Part shown: in pieces, positions 1-11,397 of the stretch
How the letters are laid out: every line of letters begins with the position of its first letter
Position numbering within the stretch: the stretch's first letter is position 1
Assembly (NCBI GenBank): GCA_963931925.1
Contig: OZ007581.1
Span: 14,008,822 to 14,072,821, forward strand
Direction: 5' to 3'
Length of the DNA: 64,000 bases
Origin: Onchidella celtica
Lineage: Eukaryota > Mollusca > Gastropoda > Systellommatophora > Onchidiidae
The notes under the pieces: generated by a model
What the model saw: only the letters and a program-made list of their open reading frames with translations
Databases searched by the model: none
What the model was told of the DNA's origin: nothing
Position numbers and translations under genes: made by a program

Positions 1-516
1 ACCTTCTTTTTTTCTTTCACATTGACATTAGCAGTGACCTCTCCGATCAACATTCAACAACAATTTGCCGTGTCTGTGTGAGTAAAATAAGCACTTTAAA
101 GAGACACCCAAGCGAAACGTCATTAAGAGCTTCACTTAAGTGTGCCGAAGAGAGCAAAGGCATTTGGATGTCGTTTAATGAGTCAGTGTCTCCAAAGGAT
201 TGCACTGTTTGTGCACACCATGCTTCATTTAATCATGGGTCTAGAAATCAAAGTAAATGGCCCGAAAGTGGCAGTACCAAAGAAGGAATGGAAGCTATAA
301 CAACTGATATTGAAATGTTGTCTGAGGTTTTCAAGGAAGTTGATGTTCTTGAAAGCGTACAAGAATCTCATGACACAGACTTGCACTACAGTAATACTGA
401 CTCTTCAGCAAGAACAGCCGATGGTTTATCTGGAAATGCAAGCATCGTCACAGGCTTTCAATCAGCGAATTGCAACACTAGTCAACAACATTATGTGCTG
501 CAAGACAACACATTAG
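1..516 (+). CDS. RAG1 N-terminus-like zinc-binding domain exon, copy A (partial at left edge)
   Basis: The reading frame is open from the window edge, so the first Cys pair is missing. What remains matches the other copies: an FHIDIS core, the second Cys pair ICRVC (codons 63-77), an invariant Trp in KGIW, then CTVCAH. These follow the order LCRICG / F.IDI / C..C / W / C.VC seen in five more copies here and, from memory, in the non-core N-terminal region of vertebrate RAG1. The domain probably binds zinc; its function here is unknown. A Ser/Thr/acidic linker follows. The likely splice donor is ATTAG|GTGCTC after base 516, leaving phase 1 with a split Gly codon. A CT-rich tract starts just downstream. 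The copy looks open and possibly functional, but it lacks its 5' part here and the donor is not a strong consensus. Confidence 0.7.
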
Positions 517-1374
517 GTGCTCACCTCTTTCTCTCTCTCTCTTTCTCTCCATCTCTCAACTGTCTCTCGCTCTTTCTCCTCTCTCTCTCCCTGACTGTCC
601 TCTCTTTCTTTCCCGCCCCCCCCCTCCCTGTATCTTTCTCTCTTTCCGTGCGTCTGTCTGATCTCTCCCTGTTCTCCTGTCTTCTCTCTGTCTCTCTCCG
701 TCCCACCCTCTACACCATTCACGACATCGTAGTGTAAACGAAACAGCATTGTTGTTGATAAATTGTTTATTTTTTTAAACGAATGTTTGTTTTTTGTTGT
801 TGTTGTTGTTGTTGTTTTTTATCCCCGAAGGTCACTAGGCATGTGCAGGGATTAGTTTTGTCCGTTTAAATAATTTCATAATACCGGCCTGCCAACGTTC
901 TTAGCTCCCAAAATGCATTTTACCACAAAAGGATCGGCTTGACAAATTGGCAGTCACTATGCATTCGAGAAGAAACGTGGCTGCGATACGGTAAACTTTT
1001 GTGTGTCAGGTTGAATATTAGAAGACAGAGAACACAATAGTTCTATGGAGATTGGGTACAAAGGACAACTGGAAGAGTTGTGAGTTTTTATACACTGTGG
1101 TTTTGGGGAGCCGCATAGATAATGGTTGGATCATACGATCGTTTATTATAACTATTGTAGGTGTGTGATTTCAGTGGTAAACAAATGGAGTGCGATAGAA
1201 GGGCTCATGTAGACGCTGATCTCTCTCTCTCCCTCTTTTCTCTCTATCTATCTATCTACCTGCCTGTCTGTCTATCTGCGTGCCTAGAGTGTTGCAAGCG
1301 CTGCATGCTGTACGATTCCGCCCCCCCCCCTTCCAAAATAATCACCCACATACAGTAGAAATTGTGAGACTGAC
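517..1374. other. Non-coding interval with low-complexity tracts
   Basis: It holds a CT-rich tract (about 524-712), a TTG/T run (about 791-820), a second CT/TCTA tract (about 1219-1280) and a C run (1320-1330). I see no exon of the flanking dehydrogenase and no HINFP exon. The apparent reading frames through the CT tracts are low-complexity artefacts. Confidence 0.6.
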
Positions 1375-1528
1375 CAGTGATGAGCACAGCCTTGCCGTTG
1401 GCGGTCATTCGTGGGCTGGGCAGGTCTGAGTACAGGACAACGGCCAGGACCACTATCAGCCCGCAGGCCAACAGCTCGGAGCACAGCCAGGGCAACAGGA
1501 ATGAACAGAGCATCAATATCAACAAAGC
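1375..1528 (-). CDS. Short-chain dehydrogenase/reductase, exon 2 (membrane anchor and start of Rossmann fold)
   Basis: On the minus strand a CT-rich tract ending in ctgacag gives a strong acceptor before base 1528. The exon reads 51 codons plus one base. It has a hydrophobic stretch (LLACGLIVVLAVVLY), then GKAVLITG, the beginning of the TGxxxGxG cofactor loop of classical SDR enzymes. The donor is ACTG|GTCAGT after base 1375 (phase 1), which splits the Gly codon as expected for the next loop residue. The anchored architecture resembles retinol/hydroxysteroid or 3-hydroxybutyrate dehydrogenase-like SDRs; the substrate cannot be deduced. It joins in phase 0 to the exon at 3375-3473. The catalytic YxxxK exon is not in the window. 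Confidence 0.65.
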
Positions 1529-1590
1529 CTGTCAGAGAGAGAGAGAAAGAGAGAGAGAAGATAAGACAATGCCTGCTTACTCAGTGTAAC

Positions 1591-1932
1591 ATCGTCATGG
1601 TGCTAACCTTTTTGCCTAAGTCAGACATAGGCCAAAACAGAATGTACCTGTTACGTCATTGCCCTATCCATGGTGCATCTATTAATGTAAAAATCATTCG
1701 AAAGTGCCAAGCCATTATCCTGGAAATAAAACTTTCTGTAATGGCCTAACTCATTCATAGACTTTGGACTTTGGTTATGGGGTTGTTTCAGCCCAACGTG
1801 GATGATGGCCACTTTTACCTAGAGTCATTTTGGCCTAAGTCTGACTGCATTGCAAAAGAATAAATACGTTTTTTGCGATTTTCTCAGAAGTACAAAAAAT
1901 GACTTAGGCCAAAAGGCCAGCACCATGACGAC
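1591..1932. mobile_element. MITE-like element with about 35-bp terminal inverted repeats (family M1, copy a)
   Basis: The left end ATCGTCATGGTGCT is followed by a tract ending TTGCCTAAGTCAG. It is mirrored at the right end as an inverted copy (AGGCCAGCACCATGACGAC). There is no coding capacity. The element sits in the dehydrogenase intron. Confidence 0.6.
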
Positions 1933-2021
1933 ATGAGACCTCGCATACATTGTAAAAATCAATAACACGATAACGCTTAATAGATCAGGGGTCGGCGACC
2001 TTTCAGAGATGAAGAGTCGTG

Positions 2022-2403
2022 TCGTCACAGTCATTCTACAATTGCCTAACTCATTTTTTGGGGTCTTTTGAGATGAAATGCTCACTTTAATCAGACAGCC
2101 ACGTTGCACCGTTCAACAGTTACATTGTTTTGTTTCGTTGACTTACGAGTCTTTAAGCGAAAATCCACATCCATCTACATGTAAATCACCATTTTCGATT
2201 GTTGTTATGGTAGTTTAATTTCCAAGGCAAATTAATAGAGAAAAGAGTGAGTGTGTTCACTGTTAAGCTATAGCTTTCTATGTAAAATACTAAGCTTCCC
2301 CAACAACAGCTACCAGTATATTCAAAGTAAACAGTTTTCTTTGATTTTCAACAAAAAAAAGTCCAAAACACGACTTAGGTAATTGTGGGATGGCCGTGAC
2401 GAT
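2022..2403. mobile_element. MITE-like element, family M1-related copy b
   Basis: The ends GTCGTCACAGTCATTC and the inverted ATCGTCACGGCCATCC both lead into CAATTRCCTAA. The termini are related to the neighbouring element at 1591-1932, so two members of one family lie side by side. A CAGGGGTC hAT-like end at about 1987 lies just outside. Confidence 0.55.
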
Positions 2404-3374
2404 ATTTGAGATTTTCGATAGAATTCAACGTTGGAGTGAGCTGCAGCATGCATGAAATTCTATAAACCAGCAAATGTTCAGTTATGCATGGATGGGTAAA
2501 AGACGCTTAGTAGTTGAGCAGAAGTGACTGATGCCATGTGAAATACTGTACAATGTAGCTGTGTTGGAACCATGAGATATGAGAGGGGGTGGGGTGGAGG
2601 GGCAGGAAAGACAGACAAACCCCGGACACATGACATTTTCCAGCACTTTCCATAACATATGGACCAGCTGGTATAATACAGAAAGCCCAGGGTTTTCCTC
2701 TACGCGGAGGTTTGTCCAACGTCCCCTGAGGGTCTGGACGCATTTTTCTGTCATTCACCACCATTTATTTTTAGAATGGCTTTGTCTCCTCCTCCCCCCC
2801 CCCCCCCTTTTTGTTCTCTCTCATTACTATTGATTTTTTTCCGTTTTTGTCGCTGTCTTTCATAAAATATTCTGTTTTCTTCGTTATCATTTTTTCTTCT
2901 CAAATTTATAATTCCACCTAAAGCAACCCTGACGTTGCTGTCGTCAAGAATGGTGTGGCTTAATTTTGTTTATCAATTTCTCTAAAAACAAACAAAGATT
3001 TAATGAAACCATTAACACTTTTTTGTATCATTACATACTATCTCATTCTGATAATGGCACGCTTAGTTGGAAAACTATTCCCGTTTACACGAGTGGTTTT
3101 AACTCCCATAAGGCGATGACGACTGTTTTTAACAGCTAACAACAAACACACAAAAAAACTTGATTTTCTCCACACGACTTCCGAAGGGGTTAGATTTTTA
3201 ACTTCACTTTGATGGGAATCAGAAGGCTGAAAGCTAGCCCAAAGCAAGGCAGCGAAAGAATGGTGAAAGGCACAAGGTGGCCGTTATCGTGCCCACGCGG
3301 CGTTAAACTCAAACTCCAAAGGGGTTACGGCCTTCTGACACACAATGTCACAGTACAAAGAGGTCCCACCCTAC
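2404..3374. other. Dehydrogenase intron sequence without recognised genes
   Basis: It contains a C run near 2796-2808 and a motif at about 3266-3296 (GTGAAAGGCACAAGGTGG then CCGTTATCGTGC). That motif recurs inverted at about 15977-16010 and directly at about 57147-57180, so it marks a dispersed repeat end. I see nothing else. Confidence 0.45.
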
Positions 3375-3473
3375 CTGTAGAATTTTCCAGGACAATTTGA
3401 CCACATGTCTGGGATAGACAGCCAGGAGTACCCAGCCTAAGAAACATCCACACACGGCAGCGCACAGTTCCAT
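3375..3473 (-). CDS. Short-chain dehydrogenase/reductase, first coding exon
   Basis: On the minus strand an ATG at 3473-3471 opens exactly 33 codons (MELCAAVCGCFLGWVLLAVY...). The exon ends at a clean donor, CTACAG|GTAGGG, after base 3375. The N-terminus is hydrophobic, like a signal anchor. The phase-0 end joins directly to the phase-0 start of the exon at 1375-1528, giving an 84-residue N-terminal piece with two hydrophobic segments before GKAVLITG. No database comparison was possible; the exon is inferred from start, donor and phase agreement. Confidence 0.55.
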
Positions 3474-3544
3474 GATGGTCTAGTGTCTTGTCCTGGCGGA
3501 ATCTCTCTCCTCAGTCACTTCCTGAACATTTATCTGTGAAGCTG

Positions 3545-4270
3545 CACAGTATGTTTCTAGCCTTGTGAGATTCAATTACTTATACAGGTATCCGTTGAAC
3601 AGTAACTGCCAACAGAGTCTTACAGATTGTCTCTAGCGTTGTGAGATTCGTTTTCTAGTATCCTTTGGGTAGCAATTGCCCACAAAGCCGTACAGAATGT
3701 TTCTAGTGTTTGCGAGATCCAGTTAGTTTTACGTCTCCCTTGGATAGTAACTGTCCACGGAGCTGTCAGAATGTTTCTCTAGCGATGTAAGATCCAATTA
3801 GTTAGACAGATATCCTTTGGACAGCAACTGTTCACAGAGCTGTACTAGCGATGTGAGATCCAATTAGTTACACAGATATCCTTTGGACAGCAACTGTTCA
3901 CAGAGCTGTACTAGCGATGTGAGATCCAGTTAGTTACACAGATATCCTTCGAACAGCAACTATCCACAGAGCTGTAAAGAATGTTTCTGGCAATGTAAGA
4001 TCCAATTAGTTATATTATATACAGTGCTGATCCTTTGAACAGTAAGTGGCCACGAGGTTGTTTAGTGTGTTGTCTAGCGTTGTGATATCCAATTAGTTTC
4101 ACAGATCCTTAGGATAACAACTGCCTACAAAGCTGTACAGAATATTTCTAGCGTTGTGAGATCCAATAATTTTACAGGGTATCCTTTGAATAGTAACTGC
4201 CCACAGTGTTGCACAGAATGTTTCTACTCCCTGCTGTCTCAGCCTCGTTTTGTTGCAGTATCCTGTGAAT
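3545..4270. repeat. Degenerate minisatellite, about 75-bp unit, roughly 10 copies
   Basis: The theme GTGAGATCCAATTAGTT, then a TATCCTTTGGACAG-like block, then CACAGAGCTGTAC-like sequence recurs every 67-90 bp with substitutions and indels. Copies near 3780-3950 are the most alike. The array lies immediately 5' of the dehydrogenase start exon, where its promoter would be. Confidence 0.8.
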
Positions 4271-5054
4271 AGGAAGTTCAACAAAAATTAATATTTCCAC
4301 AGATGGTACAGTCGAGATGTGCACGCGTGATAGTTTTGTAAAATCCAGTAATGAAGGCTTGTCTATGAAGTTCTATAAAGTACATATGTACTTCAACATG
4401 AGAGATACCCGTTTTGTTTTAAAATACAATATATTTTTTACAAAGGGGACAATGTGCCATCTGAGTTACACAACTTTCGTCGGGCATATATTTCCTGTTC
4501 TGAGTGATATTGGCAGAGCATTGCATTTACTGTAAAAACACCCTACTAGAGGGCTATCTCCCCAGGGGGCTCTGGCCTCCTTGCAAACCCCCCCCCCCCC
4601 CCCCATGCTCACGGACGCCTCTAAAGTCGCGTCCTTGCAGTATCCCTATTATGTGACCCAAATGGAACTTCTCCAAAACAGGATATCTTCTTGAACATAT
4701 CAATATTGCCAAACTAGAACTAGATTATCTGCGGTAATCACATGCACAGATTTACAGTAATGTTACCCCAGGGAAATTTCTGCTGCGGCTGCAGCATTGG
4801 ATGTTACGGTATCAGTACCTTTCCTGAATCTTACAGTTAAGATTATCACAGCATGCCTGTCTGTCAGTGCAGTCCTCAGTTTACATGGCTTTGCACGTGT
4901 CACTGAAGATCTGTCAGAAGTCCAGCTGGTCATGTGTGTCCTATCAACATTCCACCTGGCTCGGTGATGTTTGTCCAGAGAGACCTGAAAAAAGAATGAT
5001 GATATTGATGATTTTGTAATATAATCATGACGACGATGATGTCATAAAGACGCT
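4271..5054. other. Intergenic sequence, nothing recognised
   Basis: It has a C homopolymer near 4587-4604. No coding exon, RNA gene or clear repeat was recognised. Confidence 0.5.
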
Positions 5055-5305
5055 GAGATAATATCCGAGGCACAGAATACCGAGACGGACTATTCCTTCT
5101 TTCACTGTATGTCCACAGCTTGTGCGCGTATAAACACGATGAGTACTACTCACAGACCTCTGTGGTACTAGTCTTTTCCGTTCAGTTATGAAGGGGGTGT
5201 GGGGCGAATTGTTGCATTGTTGACATGGATGGCACGCGCACAAGTCGGCGGACGGAAAATGATGAATTGGTCCGACTCGATATCCTGTGTCTCGGATTAT
5301 ATTGC
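5055..5305. mobile_element. MITE with about 38-bp terminal inverted repeats (family M2, copy 1)
   Basis: The left end ATATCCGAGGCACAG and following bases mirror the right end, whose inverse reads AATCCGAGACACAGG. A second copy in inverted overall orientation lies at 14089-14340 and shares the interior (for example the CCACAGAGG / AGTACTACTCA segment). Confidence 0.7.
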
Positions 5306-5488
5306 AAGAGGACTTCCGAATGCGTCTCATGGCCAGAGTTTCTTACTGTAATGAAATACTCCAAATTGCGGGATTTGGATCCACATAAAAACGCGACATC
5401 AGGAGCGATAGAGGGCTTTCTCTGGCAAGCTAGTCCTCCACAGGAATTTAATTTTTTTTTTTTTTATAGTTAATGCGCTGCTCGGCGT

Positions 5489-5700
5489 TTAACCCTTTCA
5501 GTGCCAGCTCAGTAAAACAAAAATACTTTCGTGACCATATGACAATATAAACAGCATCCTCCTGCCGATTAATTTACATTACTAAGAAGTATTATTTCCA
5601 TGAAAGGTTTCTGCACATAAAGATGGCAGTTGTAAGATCTGCAAGGTGTCCAAGACTATTCAAAATCGCAGTTTTACGACTCTGGCAGTGAAAGTGTTAA
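5489..5700. mobile_element. piggyBac-like MITE with TTAA target duplication
   Basis: TTAA is followed by CCCTTTCAGTGCCAG. The right end is the inverse, CTGGCAGTGAAAGTG, followed by TTAA. TTAA target duplications and CCY termini are typical of piggyBac-type elements. No transposase is encoded. Confidence 0.75.
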
Positions 5701-6556
5701 ATATTGAGTACATTAAAAGGTACAATCTGGCTATTTCTGCATGTGACACTTCCGGAAGTCTAGCCGATATTACCGCTAAAGTGATGCTGTTTGAGATGAG
5801 AAGATAAGTGAAGTGTTGCTTGCCGTGACTATAAGTACCTACACTGCTGTGGAGGCGCGTCGATTGTCAACTGCGTAAACCTGCTTAAAAAAAAGTGCAC
5901 GTTTTTGTGTGTGTGTGTGTGTGTATTTTTTGTTTTTAGGTATGGAGGGGTGGGGGTATAGATGGTGCCGACATTTCCTCCCCTTAGAATGTCGAGATTT
6001 AATGACAAGGTTTAAATTCCCTTCCACCAACTTTTTTGAGAAATTGGTGGTTGAAGTGTCATGTGCCCATAGGTTTTAGAGATACGACTTTTGTTCTTTT
6101 TAGTAATCATCATACTATAATGGAGCTAAGGGTGAAAGTTCTGCCTTCAAAGGCTCTTTTTGGGAGGGCTCCAAAACTCTGGAAGCAGTCTCATCGCCTA
6201 TAACTCGACTTATTGTGATGTAAGGGGATAATATAAAAATGCTGCAAACTCTGGGCAATTTGTTCATTTTGCAGAATTCACACGTAAAATCCGCAACAAA
6301 CACTTCCGACGCCATGCTTTTAGAACAGGGACACGGTATTATGATCTATTTTTAGTACCGTGACGCAGTTTCCCTCATCGTTCATTCGCTGAAGGAAGAA
6401 ACATTGTGGATTAACGAAAACATGGATCGCCTGTAAACTTTAGGGAAAAAGGGTAAACAAACTCCAGAGTTGGCGCGGAATCCGAGTCGATACTGATTCT
6501 GTCATTGTATTTCTTTGTCTGTGGAAGGAACTTTACTTTGTGTCCTAGACCTAGAT
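5701..6556. other. Intergenic sequence with a short GT run
   Basis: There is a GT dinucleotide run near 5908-5924. No gene recognised. Confidence 0.5.
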
Positions 6557-7098
6557 TATTATAAGTAACTAGCTGAGGTCCCCGGCCCTGCCCGAGATAA
6601 ATCGTTTGAATATTGGTTTCAGTTCTGGGTGGTTATTATGGACCTGCTTCATCTGGCCTGCTTCTATAAATTTGTTTATTTTATTTTTGTTTGTTTGTTT
6701 TTAAATAAGTCTTACTGCTCTGCCTTAGTGAGTTGACACCCTGCGCATCCCGTACAACAGCATGATTTGCGCACGGGTTAGTGTGTTTGATAGTGAACAC
6801 ATCGCAGGAAGTGATAACGAAACCTTAAAATGGCGAATCATGACTCGAAATAGATCTAAATATGGCGAAACAATAAATTTCCAATAAAAAAAACTACACC
6901 GATTTGAGACTTCTATTAAAAACTGTGCACCCTTACATCCATTCTGATGCACCATATAAAATTTGAAGTCTGAGTGTTGAGTGGTTCAGAAGCCTTTTGC
7001 AACGAAAAATCTCAAGTCCACAAATATATAATATATAGTATAGATATAGATATTTCTCCCAGGCAGGACCGGGTAACTCAGCTAGTACTTATAAATTA
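6557..7098. mobile_element. Inverted-repeat element whose ends resemble Helitron 3' termini
   Basis: The left end TATAAGTAACTAGCTGAGG then CCCCGGCCCTGCCCG is mirrored by the right end (GGCAGGACCGGG then TAACTCAGCTAGTACTTATA), about 45 bp in inverted orientation. Each end has a GC-rich hairpin-like block a few bases from CTAG|T, as at Helitron 3' ends. It could be two Helitron-like tails head to head or one TIR element. A single similar end lies at about 16648-16676. Confidence 0.5.
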
Positions 7099-7257
7099 CA
7101 CACCCAATCCGCTTGATACTTTTGACACACAATGGAGAAGGCCTGTAGAAATACTGTGAAGTGTGTGACTCAGTTCAGTACCAAAGTGGCGGTAGAACCT
7201 TGTCATTTTAAAGGGGGGGGGGGCGGGCAATAAGTGGGTTCTGTTTCTCGAAAGAAT

Positions 7258-7579
7258 GTTGTTATGTCAGGGACGTACGTCCCCCAAGTTTTTTTGCACT
7301 CGGGGTACGTATTTTAGAGCATTTTGTGGCTTCAGAGCCAGAGAGCTCCTCCCGAAATGCCCCCACAACAACAGTCTTAATTAATTCTTCTTTCACTTCA
7401 AATTTTCTTTTTGTTTTCCTCCTGTTTTTTTTTTTGTTTGGTTGAAAGGGTAATGGGCAGGGTTAGGGATTCGATGAGATTTAGGGTTGAGGATAACGAC
7501 GGGGTTAGGGATAGGTGCATATTATGTGTCCGCGCCCCCTACCGCAAAACTCTAGGGGAGCGTATGTATAAGTAACAAA
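7258..7579 (+). mobile_element. MITE family M3, copy 1
   Basis: The termini contain GACGTACGTCCCCCAAG, and the inverse at the right is AGCGTATGTATAAGTAAC. The interior holds GCTCCTCCCGAAAT, TTAATTAATT and a GGTTAGGGATTCGATGA / GGGTTGAGGATAA block. The same interior recurs at 18640-19005 (same orientation) and inverted at 15888-16880. The interior resembles telomere-like GGTTAGGG but is unique-spaced, not an array. Confidence 0.7.
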
Positions 7580-7900
7580 CAGCCTTCTCGAAATGTATGC
7601 GTTATTTCCGACCAAACAGCAGCTCTCATTGAACCAAAGTACAACTGACAGCGGCTTCACATGCAATTAAAATAGCCCTACATCATGTCCTAGAACACAA
7701 CACGTTACACGCAGCCCTGTCTGATGGGCCTATTGTGGCTGATGTTGAAGGAACGATGTGAAGCGTGTTCTAGTTCTACTACATTAATTTTAGTGCAGCG
7801 GACACATGAAGTGCGCTCGGACACGTGTACTCATCGGTGCATGATGACAGACTTCACTACGTGATGTGCCGTTGTCCTACCTTCATCCTCCCAAGTTTGG

Positions 7901-8194
<294 letters not shown>

Positions 8195-8491
8195 GACGAT
8201 TCCACATTCCAGTTAGTGGGGATGGCAGTGTGCTTAAGCCATTATGACGTCGTAAGGGGGGGGGCATGGGAGGAGTAGGGGCGGAGGAAGGAGTAATCCT
8301 GCTCGTACAGACTGCGCAGTGGAGGACTGGAGAAAATATCGATTTACTCAAGAACTACATGTATTGATTTTTGTTCTGATTAAAGGGTAGGCGAACACAC
8401 CGCATGGCAATTATCAGGATTTCTTAATTGTAGGTTTGTCTGGATGATTGAAACCTAGAGACAGTACACAATGGAGAAAATGTGAGTGGAT

Positions 8492-8718
8492 GTGACAGAA
8501 CCGGGCTAGATGTGAAAGTTTTATATGTTGTACCTCTTTAAAAAAAAAATCTAAATAAAATATTTCTGAGACGATTTCAAGCGAAATATTGTAACTGGGT
8601 GGAGAAAAATGGCTAATCTTTCATTACAAGTAAATCTCAATTTTTGTAGTAAATATTTCCTTCTTTGGGTGGGTTTTGTCAGAAATTTAGTCTTTCATCT
8701 TAAGCCCAATTTCGTCAG
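8492..8718 (+). mobile_element. MITE family M5, copy 1
   Basis: The left end TGACAGAACCGGGCTAGA, then TGTGAAAG, is mirrored at the right (CTTTCATCTTAAGCCC then AATTTCGTCA). The A/T-rich interior with TACCTCTTTAAAAA and AAAAATGGCTWATCTTTCAT recurs inverted at 18052-18259. Confidence 0.6.
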
Positions 8719-9241
8719 ATCCCCTCACAAATGGTAACAGCAAGCAGTTCGTGGGGAGATAATGGCTGTATTACAGCATGGTTGTGTGTAGAGAGATTAA
8801 TGTGTGTTGACACGTAGATCAAAGACGTTTGACACGTTAAGTTGTGTGTTGTACGTGTGCATTCGTGTGATTGTCTGTGCATGTCGAGGCACATGTTCTA
8901 AGTTCTATTACAGGGACAGTGGCGTGCAGGAAGAGGGGGGAGGGTGGAGACGGGGCGACGACCCCCGGGACATGCATTTCAGCATGGGGTATCCAATCAA
9001 AGAGTGTCTAGGCACTATACTTGAGTCTTGGGGCATACAATCAAGGAATTGGCCCCCCGGCATGATGGGACGTCACTAAACCATTATATGTCACCCCACA
9101 GGATCATGTAACATTAACAAACAAAGTGTCATTCCAAAGCACGACTTGATGGTACATCTTATGTCTAACCCTTAAACAATTTGAGAGAATCCTGTCGCAG
9201 AAAAGACACCCATTATGCACACACATTATTAACTTGATGCC
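8719..9241. other. Intergenic sequence, nothing recognised
   Basis: G/A-rich stretches near 8930-8970. No credible exon or repeat family. Confidence 0.5.
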
Positions 9242-9448
9242 CACTTGCAGGGATGGGAATTCTCAGGAAATTTCCCGATTTCCGGATTTTTAATGTCTTT
9301 TTTCCTTGGTAAACACTATTTTGTTTGTTGTCGAATATATGATATATATATAATATGGCCTTTGTGTAGGACCATTACGGTTGGCATTGAGGCTTTTCAT
9401 CATAAGTTCAGGAAATTTTTCTGTCAATAGTTCCCATCCCTGCACTTG
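9242..9448. mobile_element. hAT-like MITE with flanking direct repeat CACTTG
   Basis: The element at 9248-9442 begins CAGGGATGGGAA and ends TTCCCATCCCTG, a perfect inverted terminus. CACTTG is repeated directly on both sides (9242-9247 and 9443-9448). CAGGG termini are typical of hAT-type elements, whose duplications are usually 8 bp, so the class is probable rather than certain. Confidence 0.7.
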
Positions 9449-10077
9449 GCTGTAGATCATTTCAGGGGAAGCTTTCATACTGGCATAGCTCTAAGATTAA
9501 GGCAGATGTCAGACTTTATGCTTCTTGACAGGTGACGGTTCATTGCATTTCTGAGCATGAGGACTATCAGATAATATAGAAAAAGAAATGCGCCTATAGG
9601 AAAATGTAAAAATCCAACGGAATCATAATGGCATAAGCCACCAAATGACGGGAAAAGAGATTTTTTTTTCTAATATCTCAAAAATGACTGATGCCGTTAG
9701 AAAGTGTAATTAAAACGACGAAATCCAAAATTCGAACCCAATTGCAAAATTTGTACCTGCTACTTAGCACAACTAACACTGGCCAACTATTTTTTTAAAA
9801 ACACTAACGCACAGAAAGACTGTACAATACAATACAGTGCTGTACAGATTCGCTCACTGAGCTTTGACATCAGTGTTATGGAAACCGTGTCCTCATGCAA
9901 TGATCAGTGCCACCGTTATAAATGATGTAGACAGAATTAAACTCCCGCAGTAGGCCTACAAGGAGAATTTGCAGACTGCCCTCGGGGATGAACAGTAGAC
10001 AATTAGCCTACGAGGACCGCGCAGTAAACGATCGTGACTTCATGTTTTACAAATTTGTCAGGATACCAGTACGCAAA
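9449..10077. other. Intergenic sequence, nothing recognised
   Basis: AT-rich with no supported feature. Confidence 0.45.
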
Positions 10078-10265
10078 AAACTCATTAACTTTCTTTATCC
10101 GACATACTTGTTACGCTATTTTTAGAAAGTTATTTAACCCCTAGTTTTCAGAAATTAACCCCCAACGTATACGACAACCTGCGGGCTGTCACAGGCTCCA
10201 AGCATGTCAAAATCACAATTTTTGACAAAAAAGTCGAGTTACGATTGTCTGCCATACGGCCATGG
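10078..10265 (+). repeat. Dispersed repeat family R1, copy 1
   Basis: It carries AACTTTCTTTA, TTATTTAACCCCTAG, TCAGAAATTAACCCCCAAC, CAACCTGCGGG and CGAGTTACGAT in fixed order. The same ordered blocks are at 19066-19180, 39365-39545 and 57830-58045, and the 3' block also near 13255-13300. Confidence 0.65.
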
Positions 10266-11025
10266 CGTAGCAAGTTAAACTACATGATGAAAATACAGCA
10301 GAGACTTCAGCGCAGTCTTCTACTTCAGCTCATCGCGGCTATAAACCGTTTCCTTTCTATTTTACTTTGATATCACTTCCTTTTTCACCCTGGAGAAACA
10401 TAGTTGAAGCTTTTCCTTTTTAAACACAGTATCTCTCTGGAGTCTTTGCAGCTGGGGCAGGTTTAACTTCCTTCCTGACGTTAGTTTACATTAATTAGCT
10501 GTTGGGTCAGTAGTTATGCGCGACAGTGTTGGATGTTTTAAAAACCAAAAACACAACATGTTATATTTTTTAGCGTTGGTAGGTTAGAAGCGAGCGGTTG
10601 TAGAGATGTCCCTTAGTGTTACGGTGGATGGTCTTAATCCTGTTTTCTTCAACATTTAACATACTAGATCTACATAAGATTTGTTTGTACTGACTATTGC
10701 ATTCATACTTTAAGTTTTAAACTATTTGCGGATTGACAATCCTGAACATCGCCCTGTTGGCTGTGCTACATTAGTATTTATCTTTTTTCAAGCTGCACTG
10801 GATTCATACTGTACTTTAACAGTTTGCAGAATTAATGAGGAAGGATAACATTCACTATTCGGTCTATTTTCGACAGCAGTAATGGTGGCTACATAATTAT
10901 AGACTGCATTTGTGTTATAAATACCCACACTTGACTATCTGCGGACTGCTGACAGCTGTGTATAACAACGGACACCCTTACTGTTTTCTGCAGTTTGTGA
11001 ACGTAACATGACTTTAACCGTTAGC
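10266..11025. other. Intergenic sequence, nothing recognised
   Basis: AT-rich with no supported feature. Confidence 0.45.
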
Positions 11026-11295
11026 AGTCAATTTGGTATGGCTTGGACACGTGCTGCGAAAGGAAGCAAATTTTATAACCAAAACAGCACTTCAGTGGAC
11101 ACCGGAGGGACGGCGCAAGCGAGGCAGACCCAAGGCAACCTGGCGGAGAACAATCGAGGCAGAGATGAAATCCTTCAATCACTCATGGGGAACTCTCGCA
11201 AAGATGGCCCAGGACAGACAGGGCTGGAGATCCTTTGTTGCTGCCCTAAGCACCAGTGGGTGCAACAGGAAATAGTAGTAGTAGTCAATTTGGTA
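11026..11295 (+). mobile_element. 5'-truncated LINE 3' end with target-site duplication
   Basis: The insert at 11039-11282 encodes the C-terminal tail typical of many LINE reverse transcriptases: GHVLRKEA, then WTPEGRRKRGRPKATWRRT, then MAQDRQGWRSFVAAL. It ends in a short TAG-repeat tail. AGTCAATTTGGTA flanks it on both sides (11026-11038 and 11283-11295) as a 13-bp target duplication. About 244 bp of the element remain, so it is a dead-on-arrival insertion. Confidence 0.9.
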
Positions 11296-11397
11296 ATAAA
11301 ATACCGTGCACCATTCCCCCGTTTTCTCCAAGATGTACAGCAGGAGGTTGGTGGTCGCTTTTGCATTGGTAAAGTCTCCTGGGTGTTTATGTCTTTA

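Noticed and set aside
7440-7530. Telomere-like GGTTAGGG sequence
   Set aside because: Only a few irregularly spaced units, all inside MITE family M3; not a telomeric array.
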